Assembly: GCA_013399855.1 (NCBI GenBank)
Contig: VXAY01002200.1
Coordinates: 566,561 to 630,560 of the forward strand
DNA length: 64,000 nt
Direction: 5' to 3'
Source: Oxyruncus cristatus
Lineage: Eukaryota > Chordata > Aves > Passeriformes > Cotingidae
Below the pieces are notes generated by a model. It did no database searches. It worked only from the letters and a program-made list of their open reading frames with translations, and was not told where the DNA came from. The translations under genes were made by a program, and so were the position numbers. Positions 45,973-57,572 of this stretch are shown piece after piece. How positions within the stretch are numbered: the stretch's first letter is position 1; each line of letters starts with the position of its first letter.

Positions 45973-46184
45973 NNNNNNNNNNNNNNNNNNNNNNNNNNNN
46001 NNNNNNNNNNNNNNNNNNNNNNNNNNNNNNNNNNNNNNNNNNNNNNNNNNNNNNNNNNNNNNNNNNNNNNNNNNNNNNNNNNNNNNNNNNNNNNNNNNNN
46101 NNNNNNNNNNNNNNNNNNNNNNNNNNNNNNNNNNNNNNNNNNNNNNNNNNNNNNNNNNNNNNNNNNNNNNNNNNNNNNNNNNNN
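45973..46184. other. Assembly gap (212 Ns) inside the CR1
   Basis: All bases are N. Flanks are CR1 ORF2 on both sides: AGTCCTATGAGG on the left and GAGAGCAGCCAGGCAG on the right, both read on minus. The gap is therefore missing CR1 sequence, not a host gene. Confidence 0.98.
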
Positions 46185-46770
46185 CTGCCTGGCTGCTCTC
46201 CAGCCACTCTGTGCCCAGCCTGTAGCGCTGCAGGGGGTTGTTGTGGCCAAAGTGCAGGACCTGCCACTTGGCCTTGTTGAACCTCATCCCGTTGGAATCA
46301 GCCCAGCTCTCCTGGTCAGGTCCCTCTGCAGAGCCCTCCTGCCTTCCAGCTGATCGACACTCCCCCCCAGCTTGGTGTCATCTGCAAATTTGCTAATGAT
46401 GGACTCAATCCCCTCATCCAGATTATCAATAAAGATATTAAACAGAACTGGGCCCAACACTGATCCCTGGGGGACACCACCAGTGATCAGCCGCCAACTG
46501 GATGCAGCCCCGTTCACCACCACTCTCTGGGCCCGGCCCTCCAGCCAGTTCCTAACCCAGCACAGAGTGCCCCTGTCCAAGCCGTGGGCTGTAGATTTTC
46601 CAGGAGAATGTTATGGGAGATGGTGTCAAAGGCTTTGCTGAAGTCCAGATAGACACATCCACAGCCTTCCCTTCATCCACCAGGCACGTCACCTGATTGT
46701 AGAAGGAGATCAGGTTGGTCAGACAGGACATGCCCCTCCTAAACCTGTGCTGGCTGGGTCTGATCCCTTG
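46185..46770 (-). pseudogene. CR1 ORF2 reverse transcriptase domain remnant
   Basis: Minus-strand frames carry the core RT motifs in good shape. QHRFRRGMSCLTNLISFYNQ (frame 46552-46821) is the N-terminal RT block. GVPQGS at 46461-46478 leads into [24 protein letters not shown] follows, with the FADD active-site box at 46377-46388. A frameshift separates the first block from the second near 46650, just where the VDVIYLDF-type motif A should lie, and another near 46310 precedes [17 protein letters not shown]. It is the only RT in the window with intact GVPQGS and FADD boxes, but frameshifts, 5' truncation and loss of the endonuclease make it dead. Confidence 0.88.
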
Positions 46771-47177
46771 TTTAGTTAGTAAGTGTTCAGAGAAGAAAAC
46801 TGAGAAGCTTTGGGGAACCATGAAGCATTAACTTACTGAAAAGATTTAAGGAGTGCAGTCTGATTAACTTCTTGAGGTCTTTAAGGGTGGTTTTGCTGGT
46901 CTATGAGTACCTACTTGGAGAGCAGGAACATGATTGTAGAGAGTTCAGTTTGACAGAAAAAGTTACATCAGATTGAATAGCTGGCAGTTGAAGCAAGGTA
47001 TAATTGGACTACAGATATGGCAATTGAAAGCAAGGTAACATTAAGTGACTCCTTGATGTAGAAGTGCAAAATTTCAGGTCAATATGGGGAGATGTTAAGG
47101 AGATTTGTGCTGTAGTTGGTGGTCTCAGGTTGTCTTTCATATGTGATCCTCATATAAGGATTTTCTGAGGGTAATCA

Positions 47178-47330
47178 AAGAATCAGAGAGCAGTTTGAAT
47201 TGGTAGGGACCTTTTAGACCTAAAAATCATTTAGTTCCAATCCCCCTGCCATGGGTAGGGACACCTTCCACTAGATCAGATTCTCAAGGCCCTATCTAAC
47301 CTGGCCCACTTCCAAAGATAGGGTATGATA
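47178..47330 (-). mobile_element. CR1 3' end, antisense
   Basis: AAAGAATCAGAGAGCAG, TAGGGACCTTTTAGACC, TTAGTTCCAATCCCCCTGCC and GGGACACCTTCCACTAG follow a CR1 3' untranslated end on the minus strand. It belongs to a type related to the 27144 copy. It is truncated and diverged. Confidence 0.85.
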
Positions 47331-47952
47331 CACTTTTGTATAGTGTATTTAAAACCCTTTTCGAATAGCAAGTTTTGTACTTTCTGTGGACCACAAAATG
47401 GAAAACTACCATTCAATCCTAAATTAAGGGCTTGAAGCAGGAATTAGCCAAGCAAGTCCTGTGGTCTGTGGTGTACAATGTTCAGGCTAAGTGATTGATG
47501 TGGGTTTCCTCTAGCTTTGTGATCTAGGAATGTCAGCCCAAAACATAGCTCCACCTGAAGGACATTGATGCATTAACCCTTACTCAGCTATTGCTCCCTG
47601 TCCTGCAAAACCCTGATGTGCAGATGACTAATGGGTTTAACCATATTGCTTGCAAGTTTTACAGCACTGGCACCTGAAGCCAAACCCCTTCTGCTACTAC
47701 TCTGGTTTAATGGTTTTCATTGTCTCTGTTTTCTCTGTTGTGTTCACACATGAAAATGAGAGACAAAGGTGCCAAGACAGGTTTTTTATTAATTTAAAAT
47801 ATCCTAGCTTCTGAAAGCTGAGTGGGCAATGGATTGCAATGCTGATAGGTCTGCTGTGTACAGCTACTTGTTCTCAGCCTCGTCCCATTCTCTCCTGGTA
47901 AAAGTACGAAGAGAATTGGGCAGCCAGTCCAGAGGAAAGTAATTTGGATTTT
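47331..47952. other. Unique-looking non-coding sequence
   Basis: No gene or repeat family is recognised. Confidence 0.4.
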
Positions 47953-48120
47953 CTTTTCTTTTCTTTTCTTTTTTTCTTTTCTTTTCTTTTCTTTTCTTTT
48001 CTTTTCTTTTCTTTTCTTTTCTTTTCTTTTCTTTTCTTTTCTTTTCTTTTCTTTTCTTTTCTTTTCTTTTCTTTTCTTTTCTTTTCTTTTCTTTTCTTTT
48101 CTTTTCTTTTCTTTTCTTTT
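47953..48120. repeat. (CTTTT)n pentanucleotide microsatellite, 168 bp
   Basis: Three CTTTT units, one expanded unit with seven T (47968-47975), then 29 perfect units from 47976 to 48120. It is the longest tandem array in the window. The Lys/Glu/Arg-rich and Phe/Leu/Ser-rich frames across it are repeat artefacts. Confidence 0.97.
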
Positions 48121-51100
48121 CGACAGAACTGGGCATTTGGGGAACTTAATGACAAAAACAACCAAAACAAAAACAAATACAAGTAGTAGTTTAAACTTTT
48201 GCTTGTCATTGTCCTTTTATGGTTGTTCTTACTTGAATTTATTTGCTGGATATTAGGAAATGCCTTGCTGATAACTCTACTAATTTTTTGTGTGTGCAGA
48301 AGATGATGCAATCAGATATAATTTAAAGATGTAAAATATTTAAAGTGGTTAATTATTTTCTTTTATCTTGGGTTCACCAGCTTTTGCATCCAGCTACTTA
48401 GCTTTGACTCCCCAGTCAGTTAAACTCATTTTGATGGATTGGATTGACACCGATACCCATTTACCTCCATTTTTATTCCAGCTTCCTTTTAGCAAACAAT
48501 TATGGAACAGCAATAGCCTCCTGCTGGGCAAACAAATTCTTTCTGTCTTCCTTTAACACAGCTGTGCATTTTTCCAAATGATGAATGCAGTAGAACCAGA
48601 TCACATGAATCTACGATCTGTTCCAGCTGCTATTGGAGAGAAATGACTAAAACAACAGCAACAAAATGGAAAGAAAACTCCCTTCTTTTTTCCTGCATGC
48701 CAGCAAACATGCTATCATTGACTATAACCAGCAAAATGCATTTTTAAACTCAAGAACCAAATATGCATATAAGCAGTAAGAGGCTAAACGAATAATAAAG
48801 CAGAACGACATGACACCATATCACAATCTCAACGAGTAAGTAGCACAGTTCAACCTCAAAAGCTACTGAGTAAGACGAAAATGTCTCTTTAACAGTATTA
48901 GGGGACAATTTATTATGTGTATCCTTCGAGTGCGGCACAATGTCACTGCAGGCCCATTGCATTTGCATTATTTCCAGACAACGGCAGCAGCAGAAAAGGA
49001 CACTGATTTATTTCAGAGCAGGCACAGGTGATTTTTATGTCTGTTGGGACTCAGCCAGATATGGCTTAACCCATTCAAGTCTTTTCTGCTTATACGAAGA
49101 GGTGTCTTTTCGCAACATCCTTCTCTTCCAGCTTAGATTTTGTTTAAGTTACTCAAGGAAAAGATGGAGGATTTTGAAGTCCTTTGCTCTTTTAGACAAT
49201 TACTAAAGCTTTGTTCAACTCAGAGAGAATGAGCGATTGGCAATAGCTTAATCTATTTAAAATAATTCTGATGATCATTTTCATTGTACAGCTTTTAACA
49301 CAGTGTGTGACTCCACACCCTACAGTAGCCAAAATTGAATGATATCCTGATAATATTATTCCCTATTGCATCTAAGCTAATTTGCCAGGATCAAAAAACA
49401 TACAAGAAAAAAAATTCACTGTCTAGCTGTCATGATCCAACCAAAGATGCAAGCCTTGTTTCTGCTCAATTGGAGAGCCTGAGGACTGCCTGCATCCCAG
49501 TTTTCCAGCATTATAGAAGGGGAAAATCCGGCATATTGCTAGAAGTGCCACCTTACAGAAAGATGCAGGACTGGTGCTGGGACCAAGTGCAGTCACTAAT
49601 GGCAATTACAGAGAAAGCAGAGTTGTTAATACAAAGCAATTATGACTGGCTTCTGATAGTCAATCAGTTTTATTTCTTCTGTTAAGCACCAATATATTTT
49701 TCCCCTTCTGAACAGCTGCCTGGTGTTGTGTGGGCATGTGGCTGTAATTCTGCTGATGGCTGAAAGAGATGAAGAAATCCATAGTGTGAATTCATGTCCT
49801 TTATCAAGTAACTCCTGCAAAACTGGAGTGATGTCCACTGTGCCTGGCACTACATCTAAGAAGGGATTTTTTTCAGGAATGATCTACAGGGTTCGTTTCA
49901 TTCCAAATGGGAGTAAAACTGAGTATTATGAAATTTTCTCAGGGGAATTTTGCAAAAGTTTCCTTTTAGGTCCATTAAATACTTTCTCTGTGGGCTGGGT
50001 ACTTTTTGTTTGGTTGGGGTTTTTTTGTTGTTGTTTTTGATTTTTTTTTTCCCTTCCCTAAAATGAGGCATTATGAATCTGATTGACAGCATCAGAACAG
50101 GACAAAGAAAGAAAAACTCCCCACATGCTACAAATTCTTAAAAAATGACTGAAGATACATTGTTGCAGAGTATTGGGGCAGAACAGGTCAATATTTTTGG
50201 AATAGATGATTTGGTAGTCTACTAAAAGAAGGTTCTGGTAAATTATCCCAGTTTTGCAAGAAGTTTCCACTTTCACTGCATTCAAAGCACCTGCTAGAGT
50301 TTAGCTCTGATGTGCCCTTCTCTGCTATGTCATCCTTTTGCCCCTGTGCCTGCTGCAGGAAAAAGGATCTTGGTCAGTGCACAAATAAGTGAGTACAGTA
50401 TATGTTCATGTAGGCTCCAGATTTTTTTTTTTAATGTTACTCATTGTGTTTTGATGCCTGTGATGAGTCAGAGCTACTTGTAGAAGTGGAGAACGTGCCC
50501 TTGTTCTAGCAAAAGCACTCATGGGTGGCAGCTGAAACAAATCATTTTAGTGCGTGTGGACTTGCTGAGGAGTGATTCTTGCGCTGGGTTGTCTTCAGGA
50601 TGAATTGCTGCTTTTTTCTTCTTGCAGGAGGCAAACAGGGCTCAGTGGCTATTGCACACTAGAGCAGCAGTGCATTACAATCCAGCCTATTGGGCAGTCT
50701 GCGGTGGGTTTCTGCGGTCCATTCCTCCCTTCAGTAACTTTGTTTGTTCCTTTTTAAGGCATTTTGAAAGCTTTTAATAACACACCCTACTGGTGTGGCA
50801 GGGGGTGGTATTACAGCTCCCTGATTTTGATAGCATTGAATAGACTCCTGGGGGCTCCGGGTGTTGATGGGTCAGGTACTCTCTTAACTGCTGGGAAGAC
50901 CTGATCCCTGATTTAAGGAGCTTACAATACGAAAGAGGGAAAGTCACAGCAACAGGAGGAAAAATAAGAGAAATCAATAACTGAATAGGGAGAAGTAGAG
51001 GAGTAAACGGACCCATAAGTTAACAATTTGCACAACCTCTCCTCATTTTAGTTTGGCTTCTTCCTAGTCCAACAGGCTGTCAGATCTCTTAGCTGTAAAT

Positions 51101-54100
51101 CACATATTCTGAATAGGAATTACCTGGTGTTATGGTGAATTATAACAGAAATCTGCTCTTTGCAGAGATGTTTTCAAGGGGCAGCTGAAACCCATGTAAT
51201 TATAAAAAAAAAAGTAATTGGGTTTTGACAAAAATATAATAATGCTGCTTCTGCTTTCTAAAGAAAATATTCTCATTAAACACAGTATAGCAAGGTGATG
51301 AATCAGGTGGAGTGAGGAAAAGACAGCCTTTAAAAAAATTAAGATTTCCCTCCCTTCACTGACAGATGAAATGCCCTTTAAATACCAGAGGACCCGAATG
51401 CTGCCTTTGTTGATCATACAGTTCAGACATAGCTGAGCTGAGCATTGAACTTAGCTCTGTAACAGAGACATTTAGCAAGAGTTTGTAATTTTTCCTCACC
51501 TCAAGTCTAATTGATGCAGAAAACAAGTAAAAATACAAGTATATATATGATGTACAGATATATTAACAAGCAACATCATCAGATGTCCTCTGGAAAAATG
51601 GCTGTTCTGGTGAGAGTAAAGAAGCTCTTCAGCTGCTCATCACAGCCTTTGCAGCCCATGTGCCTGATCCATGAGATGGGAGTATGATCCTCCACCAGCC
51701 ACATCAGATGGGTTGGTTTACCTTTTATTTGCCACCAGAGGTAACTCGGGGTCAGTCTGCACATCAGGTTAAGCAGGCATGGCTGTAAGTCCCATGAAGC
51801 AGACACAGATCCCTTTGGTTTGAGGCATTCAGAGTCCACAAAAGCTCTTCACAAACTTGGAAAACACCATCTCTAACGTTGGTTTAGTTTGATTTTTTGG
51901 TCTTCCTCTCTTGTACCTACATAACTTGCTCTGCTGTCTTTCAACTTAAGCCTTGCAGAAACAGCTGCCAGTAAGAGCGCTATCTGGGAATCCTGGTGTG
52001 CACATCTGCTTGGGTCAAGCTTCCTTTTGTACATTGTTCTTAATACAGTATTTTGGTACTGAGAGTGATGTTGGATCTGTGAGGAGGACAGGCAGGGCTC
52101 AGGAGGGCCCTCAAATTGGCTCAATACACCTGACCCCCAGTTACTAAAAGACAGCTGGATTTAGAAGCAATGACACACCAATGCTTTAACTGACATCACC
52201 AAGCACAATCGTGGGCCTCATGACAAGTATTTGATGTAACTAAAGCAAATACAGAAGTAGAAGAGGATAAAGCATATGTGCTGTATTTAAAATCAGATGA
52301 TGTTAGCATCTGTACAAGGCTGCAAAAGAAATAGCTTCCATTGTTCATCCCGCTTTTCCACCACATTAATTCCATCGTAAACCTATCACACTTTTACTGC
52401 CCTACACCCTGGCTGTAATCTAGTGACAGCAGCCAAATGCTTCTTCCAAATAACAAAGCAGAAATTTGGTTGCACAACTGCTTTCTGTAAAAGAGCAAAA
52501 ACATTGCACATCCATAATTAACTGTAATGCATGCCTCCAGGCCAGAGCTGAAATGGGGGAAGTGATGTTATCAAAAAGCACCTTAATCCATTTTCTAGGA
52601 GTCATTAGAACATCCTTTTCAGAAACATGTGAGTGATGTGAGGCACAGTAAAACTTCCCAGTGGGCCCTTATCTGGTGTGGTTAGAGGTGACTGCAGCTT
52701 TCTGCATCCATGCCCTGTTCATAAGCACACCTTGAGTTGGTGAGCACTTGGTCGGTTCAGTGGGAACTGCTGCTGGCTGAGGGTGACATTCACCCCACAC
52801 CTTCTGGTGCCTCTGGTGTGGGGTAGCAGGTCTGACTATGTGGGATCATGAGCAGCTAGGACTTTCACACCTTGAAGACCTCCAGCTGTTTCCAAAGCTG
52901 TGGTTTCTGCCATGAGAACAGCCATTTCCAAAAATCTCTTTGACACTTGAAAGACAAAACCTCATAGATTTTCAGGAGTGATTCCAAAAAGGTAATGTTA
53001 TCTGCCTTTCCCTTCTCATTCCAAGGACGCCACTTCGATATTTTTAATATGACCAAACTAATAGTTAAATCTCTAAAGCACTAGTATTCATTGCTGTAAA
53101 GAATACATTAAATCTTCAACCCCGTTGTTTATTTTCAAAGGTGTATTCTGGTGACACATGTTGAATTTAATTTTATTACTGGGTTGAGCCAAGGCATTTA
53201 ATGTTCAGAGAATTTTAATGATTACCTAGGAGCAATCACCAGAAGTATGTTCTCTTGAATAATATAGAGAGACTAAACCTAGGACTAATCTTACAAATCT
53301 GCTTTTAAAAAAGAAACTAAATCTGGAAAAAAAAAATAAATCTGAAGCTGCAAGTTTTCTGAAATTACTGTGCTGTCACTATTATCCACCAGATGCCTCA
53401 AACATTCCCTGATCTTATGCAAAACCATTCCTGCCTGCCTCAAAGGACATATGACGAGAATGGGCAGTGAAATGGCAGGGGAGGGTCCTGTAGGCATCAG
53501 TCTGTGCTAGCCCAGCACATACCAGATCTGCTCAGTTCCCTTCTGCTCACACCTTGGCTCCACTCACGGCACTGCAGCTCTGGCTCAGGGTCGTGCTTAG
53601 CTGCTGTGTGAAGGAGTCAAAGAGTTTACTGGTTAAATAAGACAGAGAAAATAAAGTCCTTTCCACCGTTGGTGCAACATGTTTTCCAGCAAAGAGAGCT
53701 GGTATGTCGAAATGCAATAAGACCCACTTATAACCTGGGAACTGATAATGTGCACAGTTTTAATTGAGGAGCAGCAGTAGGAACCAGCCCTTGCACGTCT
53801 GACAGCGGCTAACGAGTTTGGCCTAATTTTTGTTTATCATCAAACAGGAAATGGTTAGTATTTTTTTTGTTAAGGAAGATTATTATACAAATGTGTGTGA
53901 GGCTGTGTTTATATATACGTATAAATTCATATATATAGTAACATCTCACTAAAGGAAATAATAACTTTTTGTTTATTTTGAATAGTGCAATTCACAGATT
54001 TTATGTTTTTTTGGATATTGTTAGATGGTATTCTATTGGATGCCAAAACTCAATACCAACTCAGGGTAAAAAATGAAGCAGAAAAAATTACAATGTAATT

Positions 54101-56816
54101 CTACTAATTTATATTCAGTTTAGGCAAGAAGGATCAGAAAAACTGATACAAGTCAACAGCGCTAACAGGCCTGCTAGTTTTGTTGTATGTCTTTCATATG
54201 AAATGAACCGGTTAAAAAGGTTCTTGCAAATGAAGACTCTACCTTACAGCAAATGAAGAATTGTGAAGGCAGTTTTGATGCATAGGCTCAAAGTTTTTGG
54301 GTGCTGCTTAACATTTTAGGCATGGAAAGACTACTCTCTCTTCTGCACTAATAAAATGCAAACAAACAAAAAAGTTTGTAGGGCTCTATGCTATACATGT
54401 AGAGACACTCTTCTGTTTTCTTCCTTATGGTTTAATGGAGCTAACAATATATAATGAATGTCATTGGGCACAGAAGATACTAATTGTAAAAATATTCCCT
54501 AACTTTGCCCAGTTCAAATCCCTGCTTTATGAACTGCTTTTGCCAGACCCATGAAATGATCTCAGCTAAAAAAACCCCAACCAATCAAGCAACTGACCAA
54601 TTCCCTCTGACATTACAGGATTCCAATAAGCTAAACTTTGACATCCCAGGTGTCATCTCCTGGATAGGTTGTATATGGCACAGGGAAGTTAGTTCTTCAG
54701 TAGATTAGTGCTAGTAGGAGACTGGATGATGAATTACCAGATTTGATGGTCAGTAGGTGACTTTTCTTTTTTTGCCCCTGGTATGGGCACGGGACAGAGA
54801 TCAGTGCTGCTCCATATTAATGTATTTTTCTTTTCATATTTTTGAGCTCATGCAGCTCTTCAAAGGTTCCTTACAGATGGACTGAAATGCAGTTTGTTTA
54901 CATCTGGGATCAGATCCAAAGTTTTCTTTTTCTCCAGCTAGCAAGAAGTCCAGAAAAAAACCTATAATTCGGGAAGTGCCAAACTGTTCTCCAACTTCCC
55001 TCAACTTTTCTCACTTGCAGACTATAACAAACTAAGAAAACAACATTTTTTTTGGTGACATTTTACAAACTGGTTTTATTTCTCTTGAATTACACTGATT
55101 TCTCATTGAGAAATGTTCTTAGATTTTACTAGAAAAAGCTGCTCGGTATCAGAATAAATTTGGATTGGACGATGGCTTGAAAAAAAAAAGTGTTAGTGAA
55201 CCAAAAAATATTTGCACAGTGGTAGCGATTAGTCCAAAATACTTTATAGTCAAGTAGCTATGGAAAACTCTTTCAATAGGCAGTGTGAAATAATCTACAT
55301 TCTCGACCTGTCATACCAAAATGAAGACACAGAGAAATGTCAGGTGTTACAGCGGAGATCAGCTTCATCCCCAAAACGGGGCATTTAACAGTCTTTCCAA
55401 AATTCACTACTCCTCAGTATTATGTAATTCCAATTATCATTGTTAGTCATATAAATCAAGTGGTGCCTTTGCATTTTAGGTCTCAAGGAAAACTTGCAAG
55501 CTTGGATCCCACGGTTTGGTTGCCCATGGTATGAAAAGTGGTAGTTCCCTGAGTGGTTTTGCATATCCTACCTTTTAATTTGGTTGAGTGCCTTTTGTTC
55601 TTTTCCTTTCTCATGCACGTGTTCATTTCAATCTCTTTTCACATGAAAGGTTTTCCATACCCTTCTTTTGTCACCTCCCTTTCCTGAAAATAGATTTGTC
55701 TTTACCAGCGTTGGCAAATTAGCACAGTCAAAGACATTTCTGTTCTCATGGCTATCTTTGTTTTGACTGCTTGTTTCCAAGAGAGGTGTTTTCTTCAAAG
55801 GTTACATTCCTGTGCCTAAAATCTTCAGCAAAACAGAGCCTTTGTAGCAACTTCTGAACGTCTCCTCTACTCCTGTGACAACTGGAGTGTTGTGTGGCTG
55901 TTTCTGGCAGGGTTTATTTTGGGATCTTTATCCTTTGAGTGTGAGACTGACTCAAGGAAGCCTGGCTTTTTCTCAGCTGGATCAAGATGCCTATCAGGAG
56001 ACTTAGCAAAAGCACCACACAGAACTGCCATTTGTTCTAATTCCTACAAATAATATAGCGTAGCTCCTTCTGTGCAGGTTTAACTTATTTAGTCAAAAAA
56101 TATAGTTCTGTCACTCTTTGTGATAATATCAGTATTACTATTGATTCGAGAATCCTTAATTTACACTAGGAAGTGCTTAAGTGCATAGAAAATCTGCAGA
56201 CAGACAGATAGCTTCCACAGGCAGCTGGTTTCCAAAGGAAGAGTTGGACACTCTCGGAGCCGTTTGCTTGTATGAAAGATAACATTACCATGATATTTTC
56301 TCAGCTGTGCTTAAGCAAAAGGAAAACCCTGGCCTTTGCCTTATGGACATTAATTTCCTCCATTAACCCATCTCCTGATTCTTCCTGGTGATGAATAATG
56401 TCACCAGTTGTTTTAAATATAGCTCAACTCAAAGTAACAGAGAAGAAACTTTTTATGTGTGTTTCCTTTCATTCTTTAGCCTGGAACTGCTTCCTTATGT
56501 GTTTGAGTATTCCTGTTAACCATAGGCACCATTCTACACCTTGCTTATTTTACACACTATTCACACTGGATGACTAGTTTTTAGATTAAATTCCCTCTTA
56601 GACAGAAAGAGCAATGGGCAAACACATGACCTGGGTTGTTCTCTCACAAGTCATGTAGTTGGTCACCTTCTGGACCAACTTTGCAATTAATTTTAATTTA
56701 TATAAACCCCTGACTGGTCTTCCTTGATGACCTACAAACTCACTTTTAACCTTCACCTGAACATTTCTGTTGTGATATTTAACTTACAGTTTACAATTTC
56801 TGGCAAATGCAGACTT
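48121..56816. other. Unique-looking non-coding sequence, 8.7 kb
   Basis: No gene or mobile element is recognised. T-rich runs lie near 50012-50052 and 50423; a TATATACGTATA stretch lies near 53912. Frames of 116 and 105 codons (49335-49685 and 49723-50040, plus) contain no known domain. This block is notably free of CR1 copies compared with 27-48 kb. Confidence 0.4.
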
Positions 56817-56885
56817 TAAAGCCAGAAGGGGCCTTTACACCATTTAATCTGATTATACAATCTGCTTTTTGCCATGGACTTCGAT
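56817..56885 (-). mobile_element. Ancient CR1 3' end, antisense
   Basis: AAAGCCAGAAGGGGCCTTTA, CATTTAATCTGATTATACAA and GCCATGGACTTC follow, with many changes, the 3' terminus of the old amniote CR1 type read on minus (compare 10100-10395). It is short and diverged. Confidence 0.55.
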
Positions 56886-57417
56886 GTGAACTCTGCAAAA
56901 TTTTTGAACTCCATGGAAAATAATCACATTGAAACCATCCTCCCATGATTTTGAACTGGACAAAAAAGCAGATGAAGCTTAGACTCAGTGCTAGAGACTA
57001 AACAAGAAATTCTCAGAAGCTGGGGGTGAGAACATCTTGGTTTTGTAGGATACTGTGATAAGTGTTTTAAGGTGCAAATACCTTGCACCTCCATCTTGGA
57101 TAAACTGACAAACACTCCAAACAAAAATCTAAGACTGGTATGTAGTAAGTTTTAAGAACGTTCAACGTTCCAATATCAGGGTTATGTTGATGGAAAGATT
57201 TCAAGTCCTAAAAAACCCCTAAATATTTAAGAAGAAATCCCTGCTAGGCTAAGCATGATCCCCTGGTGTCCTGTCCTGGTTTGCCAACAGAAATGTCACA
57301 CAACTTCTAGAAATATCAATCTCATAACTACTTTGTTTCTTTTATGAATTCCAAGAGAAATTGGCACTAGCTCAGGCTTCCCTTCTTAAAGGAGGAAGAA
57401 GAAGAGGAAGCAGGAGG

Positions 57418-57572
57418 CTGGAGCACCTCTCCTATGAAGACAGACAGAGAGAGCTGGGGTTGTTCAGCATGGAGAAGAGAAGGCTCTGAGAAGACCTTAA
57501 AGCACCTTCCAGTACCTAAAGTGGGCGTATGAGAGAGCTGGAGAGGTACTTGTTTTACAAGGGCATGGAGTG
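57418..57572 (+). mobile_element. CR1 ORF2 C-terminal fragment, sense, 3' end lost
   Basis: GCTGGAGCACCTCTCCTATG, AGAGCTGGGGTTGTTCAGC, ATGGAGAAGAGAAGGCTCTG and CTTCCAGTACCTAAAGTGGG match the CR1 region encoding [19 protein letters not shown]. It then runs to TTTTACAAGGGCATGGAGTG and stops without a CR1 3' end. Confidence 0.85.

Larger units (their letters stand above)
45581..46781 (-). mobile_element. CR1 LINE, antisense, fairly young, with assembly gap
   Basis: Read on the minus strand it covers ORF2 from the RT N-terminus to the 3' end, with the same 3' end type as the copies at 7515 and 31873 (CACCGCGGTTACTAGACCATGG read on plus). The tail has become an (AGAAT)12 array. The 5' truncation is near 46781, where the ancient CR1 resumes. 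A run of 212 Ns interrupts the ORF2 C-terminal region. Confidence 0.92.
45305..47080 (+). mobile_element. Ancient CR1, sense, split by a younger CR1
   Basis: The left part (45305-45520) follows the old amniote CR1 ORF2 C-terminal region: GATCATAAGCTGAACATGAAC at 45358, then GAATGTTGTGTCCAG and GATTGATAAATTAAC near 45506. The right part (about 46782-47080) resumes with GTTCAGAGAAG, then GTCTATGAGTACCTACTTGG, GGAGAGCAGGAACATGATTG and AGCTGGCAGTTGAAGCAAGG. In intact copies of this family the GATAAATT and GTTCAGAGAAG phrases are almost adjacent, so the 45521-46781 block is an insertion. No frame survives. The right end fades before 47178. Confidence 0.65.

Noticed and set aside
45647..46267. 206-codon minus-strand frame
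   Set aside because: It is open only because 212 Ns are read as unknown residues. The real parts are CR1 ORF2 pieces.
47794..48311. Long Lys/Glu/Arg-rich frames that look like a charged coiled-coil protein
   Set aside because: They are translations of the (CTTTT)n microsatellite in several frames.
49335..50040. Two neighbouring plus-strand frames (116 and 105 codons) that could suggest exons
   Set aside because: No domain recognised and a T-rich tract runs through the second. No convincing acceptor/donor pair frames them.
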